A DNA stretch of 64,000 nucleotides from Heligmosomoides polygyrus polygyrus (taxonomy: Eukaryota; Nematoda; Chromadorea; Rhabditida; Heligmosomidae): positions 52,067,139 to 52,131,138 of the forward strand of contig OX377204.1 of assembly GCA_947396885.1 (NCBI GenBank), given 5' to 3'. A program made the position numbers and the translations under genes. Positions 1 through 12,300 of this stretch are shown piece by piece. Position 1 is the stretch's first letter. The number at the start of each line of letters is the position of its first letter. The notes under the pieces were generated by a model. It worked only from the letters and a program-made list of their open reading frames with translations. It made no database searches and was not told the origin of the DNA.

Positions 1-2810
1 TTTACTGTCGTCACCCAGTGGTTGACCTTTAATTATTTTTAATTACCCGCTGTGAAGGAAATGGATGGCTGCTCCATCCATTTCCTTTACGAGACCGAAG
101 GACAATAACAGCGGTATAATGGCAATGAAGCACGCTTTGCTTCCCTAAGAATTCGTGCACCGAGAAGAGAGAAACACCTTGGGTAGGCAGAGCTAGATTG
201 TTATAGGTCTTTCTCTATAGGTTGCTATCTTTCCTTATATTATAGCGAAGCTTCCAGGTGGTAAAAGAATGATTATCATGGGCGGAGAAATGACACAAAG
301 GCGATCTGGTGCAGAAATGGCGCACTGGAGTCTCATGAATGGCATTCAGTTTGAGTTCTAGCTCCGTTGAAGAGAAACGGACCCGCGTTGGAATCTAATC
401 TGACAAGACACTACGACTTGGACAGTGTTAGAGCGAAAATGGGGATGGCTCACTTTCATAGGAAACGGAGTATGACTGGCTCTTGTACTCCATAGCCATT
501 GCTCTTCCTCTCTTCTTCAACTCTTTACTGGCAGAAAGCAGGAGCTTTCTAGGCCCCTGAAAGTTCTACCTCCCTACCGCAGCTCCTTCGGCTCTAATCG
601 TTCCCTTGTTGTAACTAGGGTAGAAATACAAAACGAAGATTCTCCCGTAGTATACTGAAGGTAAAAATATCTGTGTACAGGCATAACCCTAATCACTTGC
701 GATTCACGTGAATGGCCACAGAACGCTCGACGGCCGTTTACAAGGAAGCAGGTGCGCAGCGGAGGGCCGCGCTTGCAGCGCTTACTTCGCGTCAACTCAC
801 AAGGGAGGTCAATGAACTTCCCGTGGGAATCTTATAAGTGACCTATTGAGCGCTGTGGGGGATTGTCCGAGAGGCACCTCAGTGGTTTGAAACTGAATGC
901 AGCTAAGGGACATTTTATTTAATGAATTTACCGAATTTACCTTTCTACGCGAAACTTTTTCGTTAAAAAGTGGTCGTTAAAAATTTGCCGAAAAAATTTA
1001 ACGCACACCCCTGCTGCCCATCGCCTCCCCACCACTCTCTGCTAATCGAAGGTTTAGGGACTTGTACTCCCACAACTCCGGAGATCGAAAGCAGGTTTCG
1101 CCCAAACGTCGTCTAGAGGGCTAATTGAGGTGCTGATCGCAAATCTAGTAAACGTTTTCGCGTGATCGCGTGATTCCACACTTTCATGAGTGAGCAAGTT
1201 TATCAGTTTGAGTACATAGAATCGCTTTCTTCACCTACATATGTGATCAGACTTGCTTTCCAGTTTTCGACTTTGAGATGGAAAGTAGTGCACGAAAAAT
1301 GGATAATTTAGAAAAAGAAGTGACAGATTCGTGGCAGCAGCCTAAATAATTTCCTAAGGCGAGGAAAGGACGAAATCAGTGGTCATGACAACCCCATCCT
1401 TACTCACGAACACACATTATGAAATATCGTAAGCGGCCAAATTGTCGAAATTGGATACCATATTCGTGCTCAGCATCCAAAATAACAGTACAGGCGATGT
1501 TTGGGCGAAAAAAATCGACCTCCACTCCACTTTTGGAGTCACAATAGTACAACGGGTCGGTTATTCTGCACCTTTTCTCGCACATGCTCACCGTCGCCTA
1601 TTGTGGTCGACGGTAACACCGAACGCGTTTGCCAGCTTCGTGATCAGAACCTCAGTCAAGCCTTAGGACAACATTTGTACGAAATTTTATTATCTACTTA
1701 CGAAGTCATGGGGATTAATACAAGTACCTACGTTTGCAAAGCCCACCCCCCCCCCTGTCAGTGCGGAGAGTGGCCGAGGAAGAATAGGCTGCAAGAAGAC
1801 CAATAGAATAAGTTAATCATATATGTAAATTTTAATACTCAAACAGTTTTAAATTCAATGTCTAAACAACGAAGTAGAATTAGAAATAACCTGGGGTATA
1901 CATGAACTCTAAATCACTCTGTTCTATAACAAACACAAGTGGAAAACAAGCAACAACTAAAACAAGTAATAACTAAAACAATGGTAACAACAACACTAAA
2001 CATGTCTTGTTTCGCCTCTGCCTTCATACAAAACATGTTTATAATTAGTCACCCCGAGGCTCGTCAGTAAAGAAGGTGACATTAATTTAGTTGTTAGTAC
2101 TGTATTTGATGCTATATGCAAATGCTACGAATACTACGGAGTACAATACTACGGAGTGGGTCAAAAATGATGCATTTTATAAGAGATGCTAAAATTAGTA
2201 AAATTTACAAGAGAAACGTTCTCTATAGGAACACGAAGACTGATCAGCACATCCCAGAGATGGACTGAAGCAACACATTTCGATCATGTTCGTAAATATG
2301 GTTAAAATGAGAATATGTTCTACATTTACCAAAACGCACAGCAATCCGTAAACAACTCTCCTAGATTCGAACCTGGACCTCTCCCCGCTATCCACGCCCC
2401 GATTGCAGTGAATGATTCATTTGACCTAATAAGTTGTCAGATTTCTAACATCTAACTATAATTAAAGCTCTGTAGCATCTGCATGTTAATTTCTGAGTAT
2501 TTCAAGGCCATTCAAGGCGTCACTTTCGCCTGCCCACGTGCTACAGTTTTTTCTAATTTTTGACCTACCCATATGCCCGCAGGACATTTGAAGACCACTA
2601 CGGTGCTTCTTAGACACACCCTTATAACAAGCAATAGGTCATTTTGGAATCTCCACGGAAAGTTCATTGACTTCTCTCGTCAGATTATGTACACACAATT
2701 CGGCGCACTTTGAGCGACGCGCGAAACTCAAACATCGTTTTTTATCATAAGGTCAGACTCTCCTGGTTTTCGAAGAAGAGTGCCACTAACTTGTTAAGAG
2801 ATTGATAAAG
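1..2810. other. Intergenic DNA upstream of the first gene
   Basis: I see no convincing gene here; all open frames are short and lack paired splice signals. About 1441-1525 is a diverged copy of the dispersed core repeat described at 40367-41208 (CGTGCTCAGCATCC followed by GGCGATGTTTGGGCGAAA). Near 1000, ACGCACACCCCTG resembles one terminus of a hAT-like element, but no partner end is visible. Around 2365-2400 a CTAGATTCGAACCTGG stretch resembles a reverse-strand tRNA B box and may be a SINE remnant. Confidence 0.5.
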
Positions 2811-2811
2811 A

Positions 2812-3075
2812 ATATTCGAATATTCGATATTTGAAGCCTTCGAATATTCGAATAAACGAATATTCGAATATTGGCCACTTTCGAATATTCGAATAAACGA
2901 ATAATTCGAATATTGGACTTTCTCGAATATTCGAATAATCGAATAATTCGAATATTGGATTTTCTCGAATATTCGAATAATCGAATAATTCGTATATTGG
3001 ACTTTTTTCGAATAGTCGAATATTCGAATATTCGAAATTCGAATTTATTCGAAATTCGACTATTCGAAATTCGAA
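2812..3075. repeat. TTCGAATATTCGAA low-complexity tandem array
   Basis: Many copies of short palindromic units such as TTCGAATATTCG and CGAATAATTCGAATATTGG occur in tandem, ending about 60 bp before the first gene's start codon. An open frame across it is a by-product of the repeat. A shorter relative lies at 57340-57430. Confidence 0.8.
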
Positions 3076-3117
3076 AAGGACAAAGGTATAGTGGCGTTCC
3101 GCACTTCCTCTCAGTCG

Positions 3118-3133
3118 AAGTTTTTTTTTATAG
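3118..3133 (+). promoter_or_regulatory. Putative spliced-leader trans-splice acceptor
   Basis: A run of about twelve pyrimidines followed by ATAG lies directly against the ATG at 3134. No upstream exon in frame is evident. In nematodes this arrangement is typical of SL trans-splicing with almost no 5' UTR. RNA evidence would be needed to separate it from a cis acceptor. Confidence 0.55.
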
Positions 3134-3325
3134 ATGTCGTCCCCTTCTGCGAACGCTGATGGTGATGACCGTCAGAACATCGCTGTTCTCACTGCTCCGA
3201 ATCAGGTGGTATCGTTCAAGGACATGATCATGCTGTCGCGATCAGAAATGGCATACTGGGACTACACTTTGCTGAAGTCGGTCCCGAACAAGAATGCTGC
3301 CATACACGAGATGAAGCTCTCTCGG
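3134..3325 (+). CDS. Exon 1 of the large gene
   Basis: It has 64 codons, from MSSPSANADGDDRQNIAV to HEMKLSR, then the donor CGG|GTAATT in phase 0. The start is chosen because the pyrimidine-rich ATAG lies immediately upstream and the frame is open to a good donor. The N-terminus is polar, with a WDY motif near residue 43. Phase 0 matches the CTG CTG start of exon 2 after a 7.7-kb intron. Confidence 0.8.
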
Positions 3326-6300
3326 GTAATTCTAATTTACGCCCTTTGGACTGTTGCATAGCTATTCCTGTTGTGAACAATTTTTACTCTTCATTCTTTT
3401 TTGGTGAAGATCAAGGACTAGTAGTTTGAAACTTTGCTCTTTTCATGCCAATTATTGGGAAAAAATCGAGAAGATTTCGATGCTGAACGGAAGAAGATAC
3501 TCATTAAAACTCTCTGTGACCGTTTGTTTATTTACCAGACGTTCAACGGCCTGTCGGCCGCCAAACGTCTGATTGGAGGCTTCGCCCCAAACCCGGAGAA
3601 TAGAACACCCCGAACGTCTTCTTGTCCTCTTTAGGCCATCTCTCATTCATTACAGTGAAAAAAAAAAACTGGTTTTGCTATATAGAATGGTATAGCAGAA
3701 TACGATAGGGCAAAATCTTCAAAACTGCTCCTATGGTGCCTCACCCTCTATTGCACGTACGCGATTCATTCTCTTAAGTACTCGTTCTATTTATTAATTG
3801 CGGTCCCATTTAATGGTTCCATTACTGGACCCTTTACTGAACCCTCTTAACTGGTGTTCCCTTTATTGGTTCCCTTACTGATCCCCCTTGACTGGTCCTT
3901 TTCTGGTACCCCATTTAGTGGTCCCCTTCACTGGACCCCACACCCTTCACCGCTCTCCATTACTGGTTCTCCTTTTACTGGTCCCTCTTCAGTGGTTCCC
4001 CCTTTGTTGTCACACTCTTCCGGTTCACGTTTCACTGGTCCCCACTCTTCGTCGGTCCCTATTACTGCTCCCACCTACTTGAACCTCGATTTACTGGTCC
4101 CCTCTTCACTGGTTCCCTATCCTTCACCGGTCCACATTACTGGTCCCACCTTCACTGATACCCCCTTTATTGTTCCGCTCTTCACTTGTCCCCCTTTATT
4201 GGTCAACCCTTTGCCGGTACCTCCTTACTGGACAACCATCCTTCACCGCTCCCCCATTACTGGTCCCACCTTGACTGGTAGCGCGTCGTCTGAATCCGGA
4301 CAGGCCTTTCGCGACATTGATGACACCTCTTCTCAACCCAGGCACCTGATGAAGGACGTCGGTGATATGTGTTCTCAAACCGGACGTCCTTTGCGTGACA
4401 TCAGATACATGTATTCTTAACCCAGACACTCATTACGCGACATCAGTGACACGTCGTCTGAATCCGAGCGCCCCTTGCGCGACATCGGTGACACCTCTTC
4501 TCAATCTGGACGACGTTTGTGCGTCATTGACGACACGTCTTCTGACCCTCTCAACACGACGTAGCTGACACCACACAACTACAACCCCCTCCCCCCATCC
4601 GCACACTTCCTCCCAACACACTCCAGCCCTTCTGTGCAAGCAAACAAACACACACAGACGACCGTTCTCGCTTATATATAGTAGGATTTTTACATTGACA
4701 AGGACGTGCTCTGCAACTTGAAAGCGGAAAATCAAACTGTGCTTCACAAGGAGAAAATTACCGTGCAAGTATTAGGTTGTCTGGAAAGTTCTCAGCGTTT
4801 TGTGCTACCATTTTCATTCGTCTACTATTAAGTAAGAATTCAACTTGCATTGCACATTAATGTTCGTGAAACATTCAGCACCTTCAACCATATGATGTGA
4901 CATGGACTGTTCGTAGGCCGGCCCGTCACTAGGGCCTGTCGCCTGCATTCGAGTGTCCGTGATTAGCTCGGCTCGCAAAAGCGAACAGTTTCCAGTGGCA
5001 CCACGTGGAGGAACGGACATCGCCACCACATTCTACAGCGGAATTCTAAAACGCAGATCGACTTTGTCCATGTACGAAATGGTGACCAAAGGCTTGTCAC
5101 GGACGCGAAGGTCGTGCCGTATGAAACGGTAGCCACACAACACCGCCCACTGATGTGCACTAGATTACACCACCGATATTTAGGCAGGTCGAACGGAGCA
5201 GTCCGTTAAGGATCAAGTGGCGGCGTCTGAAAAGAAGAGGAAGCAGCTGTGACTTCGCGCATTCGGCTGCCGACGGTCACGACCGTCGATGAGACATGGA
5301 AAAATGCCACCGACGCGATTCTCAGTGCTGCGCGTTCCGAACTCGGCACTACGAAACTGGGACGGCGTGAGGTCGATAAGCAGACATGGCTGTGGACTAA
5401 CGAAGTTAAGGAAAAAGTCCGAGAGAAGAAGAGATTATACCACGCATTTCTCGACGATAAGACAGCCGATAAATGCCGTCTGTATCAGGAAGCCAAGAAA
5501 GCCGCTAAGAAGGCGGTAGCCGTTGCAAGAGCCACTCATTACGATGACGTCAACGGGAGGCTTGAGTCGAGCGATGGCGATCGCCAGACTGAGGATGTTG
5601 AGAAGTTCTTTGGCATCAACCATGAGAACGGTCATCTACTCATGGACCGCAAGATGGTTTTGAACCGATGGCGCACCTACTTCGAGTAAGTCTCGACAAT
5701 AGGGGTCACTCATCCGAGCATCCCATCTTTTTCTCCTGTACACGGTCCCATTCAGAGAATCACCATAGAGGAGGTAGAAGCTGCTCTGAAGAAGATGAAG
5801 CCGGGCAAGGCAACGGGCCCCGATGATTTGGCGACCGACTTAAGGAAGTCGAAATCCTGGTACCCGACGAAGTGGCTGGCGACGTTCTTCAACCAGGTTA
5901 TTGCGGAGAAGAAAGTGCCCGATATTTGGCAGAGAAGCACGACGATTCCGATTTGGAAGAAGAAGGGCAGTCCTGCAAACTGCTCCAATTACCGTCCGAT
6001 TCGCTTGCTTTCGCACAGCATGAAGATCTTCGAGCGGATTGTCGACGGGCGTATTCGTGATATCGTCCAGCTCTCTAACAATCAATGCGGCTTGTAGCTG
6101 GTTATGGTACAGTAGGTGCCATACACGCCGTTCGTCTTCTGATAGAAAAACACCGAGAGAAACAGAAGCTGATGCATCTTGCCTTCCTGGATTTGGAGAA
6201 GGCTTTTGATCGCGTTCCGCGTGAAGGGATATGGTATGCCTTACGAGAACATGGAGTCCCCGAAGAACTCGTAGAGTGGGTACGAATACTTACTCTTGTC

Positions 6301-9300
6301 CAAAGAGCCGAGTGCAAGCTGCAGTAGGTAGGTATCGATGGAGTTTCCCATCTCTGTCGGAATAATCAAGGGTCTGCGCTCTCCCCTCTTCTCTTCGTCG
6401 TCGTTATGGATGCCATATTGCGTGATCTTCAGCAGCCAGTCCCTTGGACGCTGCTTTATGCTGATGATGTAATGCTCGCTAGCGAAGATAAGATTGAACT
6501 CCAGCGGCAGCTACAAGCTTGGTGCGATCGCTTGGAGAGATTTGGACTCAAACCTAATGTCAAGAAGACCGAGTATATGACGACTGACGAAGATGAGTCC
6601 AGCTCCATTAAGGTAAATGGCATTGAGCTGCCACGTACTTCGGTATTCAAGTACTTGAGATCAGCAATCGCGCCCCATGGCGGTTTACTTGTTGAAGCTA
6701 ACTCACACGTGAATACAGCGTGGTCCAAATGGCGCTTACTGACAGGAGTGCTCTGCGACAAGAAGATGTCAGAGCGCCTAAAGTCGAAGATCTAGAGAGC
6801 AGTCGTCCGGCCTGTAGCTATTTACGGAGCTGAGTGCTGGCTCGTTACCAAAGAAACTGAAAGGCGCCTTAGCATAATGGAAACGAAGATGCTGCAGTGG
6901 ACGGCCGGAGTTACGCGTTTGGATCGAGTACGCAAGGACTCCATACGGCAGAGGTTCGGTGTCACCCCGATATTTGAGAAGATGCGCGAAGCTCGTCTGC
7001 GATGGTACGGCCACGTCCTTCACGCAGATAATGACACTGTCCGAAATAGAAAAGTCTTAACCTTGATGTGCCCGGCAGGCGGCCACGAGGGCAACCAAAA
7101 CAGCGGGGGCTTGATACGCTGCATCAGGACTTGAAGGTGGCTAGGTTCTTCACCGACGAGATGGCGTATCGGACCTCGGAAGGGAGAACAGAGGGGACGA
7201 AGTATCCATCCTGCGGAAGACGGCGTGGGGCAGGTGGACGTGGATATCGAAGAGATCGGAGTAGAAGTCGTGGATGACCTTCTCAATGGTCCTTCTCGAA
7301 GAGGTGACGGTTCCGTCAGAACGTCGGAGAGCGGTCATCTTGGTCTTGAAGTTGGCGAAGTTCCGGCTGGCATTGCGGATGCTCAAACCTGCCTCTGCAG
7401 CTTCAGCCAACACTTCCGCCCTTCTCTCCTTAAGATCTTCCTTTATCGCCGCTCTGCATAGCTTCGCAAGCTCGGAATCAGCTGGTAGTTCTCTGACGCT
7501 CGTGCTGCTCCACGCTGGCGTATCAGCTCGAGAGTTTCCGGAGACAGGCGTCTCTTGGTGGTCTTCAAGCTCTCGGCTCCCTTAGCACTATCGCGGAGAT
7601 GGTGCACGAGGTGGTCGTATTCCTCGTCGATGTTGTCCATAACGGTATCTTCCCAAAGGGCGGCAAGAGAGGTGTAAAGGTCCCAGATGATGGTCGTCTG
7701 GGACTCCTCTTCTTGAACTTCACGGCCTTCCCTCCTTGACGCGAAAAGCGGAACCTTACGCGAAGGAGGCGGTGGTCCGATCTCGTGTAGAACTTGGGGA
7801 CAACGGAAACGTCGGTCAGGCAATACTTGCGGTTGAAAATGATCTTGGTCGATATGATAAACTCAGACAGGCTTTCACCTTGCTCGTTCCACTCCAAACC
7901 GTGGGTTCCGATATGAAGTTCTTCCGGCGACCTTCGCGGTCCGATCTTGGCGTTGAAGTCGCCGACGATCACCTTGTAGAGGGTGTGATCTTTCTTAAAG
8001 AACTTCTCCAGCTCCACGTAGAAGGCTTCGACCTCTTTGTTGTTGTAGTCGGATGGTGCGGCATACGCGACAGTCAAAGCTGGCACGGATCCACATCCCT
8101 TCACTCGCAGACGTCCGATTCGGGTTGTCAGAGACTCCTACGAATGGATGTTCATGGCCAATTGCGTGTTGACGAGGACACCAACGCCGCCTACTCCCTA
8201 CTGTCGCGAAGTTCCGAGGAACATTTCTTCTCCGGAGTCGTAGGCGGCGTGTTAGGAGGTCGTGTCTTCTCGTTTCGGTCAGTCCGATGACGTCGTACTT
8301 GATCTTCCTGGCTTGCATCATCAGGTCCTCGACGGATGCTTCCGATGCGAGCGTGCGGGCGTTGTAAGTACAGATCGTCATCCTAGTCCTCAATTTGCGC
8401 AGCCTGGTTAGGCCCTGAGATTTTAGCAGCCTCTCGCTGCAGAAATGGGGGCTCTTTTGGGGTCAGGGGAATGAGGCCCTTTAGTGCTGATGTTTTTGAC
8501 TGGAGTACACACGGGTAGCTAGTAGCTAGTCGGGCTCTGTCGTGCGGGCGAAGAACTCCGGGCAGCCAGCCAGACTGCCCGAAGGGACGGGGCGAGACTT
8601 TTGAGGCGACCTCGAATCGCCTTACGATCTACTCCCAGTCTACCGAGTGCGAGCTTTTGGCCGGGCCGACACAGTTACAATCCGCATAGGCGTAAACACG
8701 CACTGTGCATGAACATGCCGCTCCCACGCACAAGGGTCGCGTCGACGCGACACAGCAGGAGCAAGGAGTTCATCCACTGCATCCCACCTGCGTCTCTGGG
8801 CAGTACACGGTCGGATTTGGTTCGCGTTTTCGTTCCCCTATCCACCACCAGGGGAGAAGAGAGCCGCAACAAGAGAGCCCGAAGGCTCTCTATCGAGGGA
8901 GATCTGTGGGAAAATGTTACATATAGAGAGATTTTTTATTGAAGATAAGGGTGCAGAGATATTTTCAAAAAGTTGACCACCATGGTTCGCCGTGACTTGT
9001 GTGTACGATCTCTTGAGTATGCGATTGTAAAGGGTAAATCTGAAGCGGCACTATTGAACTTTCGCGACCCGCGACTGATCGAGGTCGAGAAGGGGTAGAA
9101 AGAATTTTCACCCACACTTTGTCTAAGGGGTTATCTGGGGCGTTGATCACGAATATGATATCCATTTTTGCAATTTCGGCCGATTACAGTAGTTTTGCGA
9201 TCCCATTGTAAACTTTCTGAACAAGCGATCCCATTGTAAACTTTGAGGCTTCCTAGCTCCTTGGGTTTAAGGACTTTGCAAAAATGGAACATCCCTTCTT

Positions 9301-12300
9301 ACTGTTTGAAGGGTGGAGATTCTCACAGTGGTGTTCGTTTTCGCAGTTCAGACATACGCCTGAGAGACTTCCCTGGTTAGCTTGCCTTCGTTCCCAACAG
9401 GAGAGCTCAATCTGCTACACAATAGGTTCTTAACACGTTGACGACCAGAGCGATTTTCGCGCGTCTGTCGGGTGGGACCAAGCCCCTCACGATACGACAT
9501 CCCGCAGCCCAAACGTTACCCTAAGGATTATTTGGGATGCTGAACACGAATCGGAGGTGCGTTTCACCGAATACAGCCGAACAACTATGGTGGTGGGGTC
9601 GAAATCATCGACATGGCCCAAAATTCGCCTAGTGTGGCTGCTTAGGGTGTAAGTTGTAAGTGTAAGTGTATTATAAGTTAGAAGACTTCAGTTCGTTTAT
9701 TATTGATAACATGCTGCCCTGCATGTGAAAATCACGCATAGCGCGCGAGAAAGTGAAATACGACATCGCGCCTCAAGATTAACCAGTAACAATCGATCCT
9801 CAAGCCTCAAAATTAACCAGTAACAATCGATCCTCAAGCCTCTAAATTAATCGGTAACAATCGATCCATTATTTTTGTATTGTTGAACAGGTATTACCAC
9901 CCATAAAAATTTGAGCTGAACGCCATTATAAAAATAAGGAATTTGATGTGAGCGTACTTTAAATACTACCTGTTATTTCGAGAGTGAGACGACTGATCAC
10001 TCTCATTTACCTTTACCTAGCTCAGCGCGCCGTACTAGCTGAAACAGGCGTCGAATTTGTGTTCAGCATCCCAAAAAAAATCCCTAGGCGAAGTTTGAGC
10101 TAAATCGATGATTCTGACCTGACCACCCTAGTTGTTGATATGGGTGGTCTCAGGCCATATTCGTTGAAACGGACGTCAGATTCGTGTTCGGCATCCTAAA
10201 TAACCCTCCTAGGCGAAGTTTGAGCCAAAGCGGTGGTTTCGAAATAATTTTATTAGAGGTGCGTCCCAATTTCGCCGATGTGGTGGTCAAAGCCGAGCTC
10301 TCCAGTGGAATAGTTCTGCCGTCCTGCCCAACAATAGGAACTAGGCGTTCAGGGGCCGTATGCTCGTCTACCCCGAGTCTCCCCCGATGGGGGATCGGGG
10401 TGTGATGAGATATGCTGATATTGATTGATTCTCCCCCAACGGGGGAGAATGAGCGTACGGCCCCAGGGGATTGTTGACAACGATATGAGCTTTTGTACAG
10501 AACCTCACACATGTAAGATTTTTGAGGTATTCCTAGGGAGAAAGTATTCAGACGTCTTGTAAAGTTGGAGCCTGTTGCGATTATGAGAACGACCGTTCTT
10601 CCTACAAGGATAGAGCTCAACAGTGTTGCAGAACCTGCTTCGGCATTAAGCAGAATTTGTCTCTGAACTCGTGTTAACCCATAGTGAAAAATAGCGAGAG
10701 CTTTGTTAAGAGCTTGTTCGTGCGGCTTCTTTTTACCGGTCATGTTTACCATAAAATGGATTCAAACTTCCTCTAATGGCACAGACATCTTGATGTTAGT
10801 TCTAATGTCGTTGAATTCCGCTCCCAATGAAGGTCTATGGCGAATAATAACTTCGGTGGTCGGCACTACACTTCTTATATTTTTGAGGAGCGTTGTAATG
10901 CTCAGTCCTTTACAATCATACCTTTTCTATTGAGTTTCCATACGCTCTGCAGCATAGTTCTCGTCATTGCTGCCATTCCAGCTGCTGAACCTTGTCTTCC
11001 ACATGAAGGAGTTTCCCGTACGGGAAGAAGAGGTCAGATTTGCGGCGTCCACCAAGCTCCGTGCTCTAGCAGTACTGGGTATGTTGAGATTTCGCTGGTT
11101 CTCGTGGCACGTAATACCTGAAACCTTTTCTAGCGAGTGACAAGAACGTCGGCAGGCTTCCTGATAATTGGCAGCTGGATGATGAAATTCCTTCCAAATC
11201 GAACTGCAAAATTGACTTCCCCAAGATTGAGAAGGAATTCTGTATCGAGCGTTTCCCCCTCTACAAAAAGGGTTTCACTTGGAAATCGTTGACGGAGCCT
11301 CTGAGAGATAAGAGTCTGCGCAAGTAAGCCACTTCAAGGTCTCTTCTTCTGCTCCGCATTTCTCGTTGTTCATCGTTGTCGGATATTTTTGCTACTATTC
11401 AGGTTATCTCCGGATGTCGAGGAGCTGTTGCGTAAAGCAAGCAAGGACGGGATCCAGATGTTCGTTTCGGGTTCTGAGTCCAGTCGAAGCAGTGAGTCTT
11501 GGCTGCGCTAGCTGTTTGGTACTACCTTGGAGGTAGCCGAGAAAAGACGCAGTGCTTGTGTCCAGTGGTCAGTGGGGCGAGAGCACTGATCAGAACGGGT
11601 TCAGAAGGGCACCGGTTAGATATTGGCAGCGTTATGCTGACTAGACAGTATACCAGTTTGCTGTCTTATTCTTCGACTATGCATTACTAGGAGAGACTGC
11701 TCTCGATTTTGTTCAATACGGGTCCCCGATATTATTGATAATCCACTTTTGCACTCTGGGTACCTATGCAGTTGGCGTTTCCCAGATCAATGCCGGTGAC
11801 CATCTAGAAGCAGACCAGCGCGATCAAACAAATCGACTGATTCGTAGTATCACTGCAGGGAGCTTTGGTTGATCGTGGCAGACCTTTTTAGGAAGTGGAA
11901 GAATCCCGCATCACAGGTGAGTCGAAACATAAACCGCCTCGTCTCACCACGCCGCTTCTCTGCCCCACGCGCCACACTGCCGGCAGCACAGTTTCATGGC
12001 TACTTGAGCCCGGAGCCATGCTGAAAGTGATTCATAACTCCCTTCACAGATGCGAACAGCAGAAACGGAACTCATGTTTGGAATCAGCGTTCGAGGCCGC
12101 ATCCCGTGAAATGCATCTTATCTCGAAAGTCCCTTGGTCACTTAATATCCTACCTTATCCTAATTGTAAGTATAGGGTGAATGTGGCATCGGTTTCCATT
12201 TGAGCTTTTTGACGGGTCATCGTGAGGTGTGGCGTCTTGAGTTATCATGATGGAGCATAATTCCTTGGCGATTGGCCAGTTCTGGACGTTTCTTCTTGAT

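Noticed and set aside
2815..3075. CRISPR-like array
   Set aside because: The units are overlapping palindromes with no constant spacers, in a eukaryotic context; it is low-complexity tandem DNA.
3854..4420. 188-codon + strand ORF
   Set aside because: It is composed entirely of minisatellite units and has no splice or start context.
7139..7140. Fusion of RTE-A and RTE-B as a single chimeric element
   Set aside because: The two parts lie on opposite strands and both are truncated here; an insertion or deletion junction is simpler.
10150..10752. 200-codon - strand ORF as a membrane receptor
   Set aside because: Half of it is dispersed repeats and a foldback, and no conserved receptor motif is visible.
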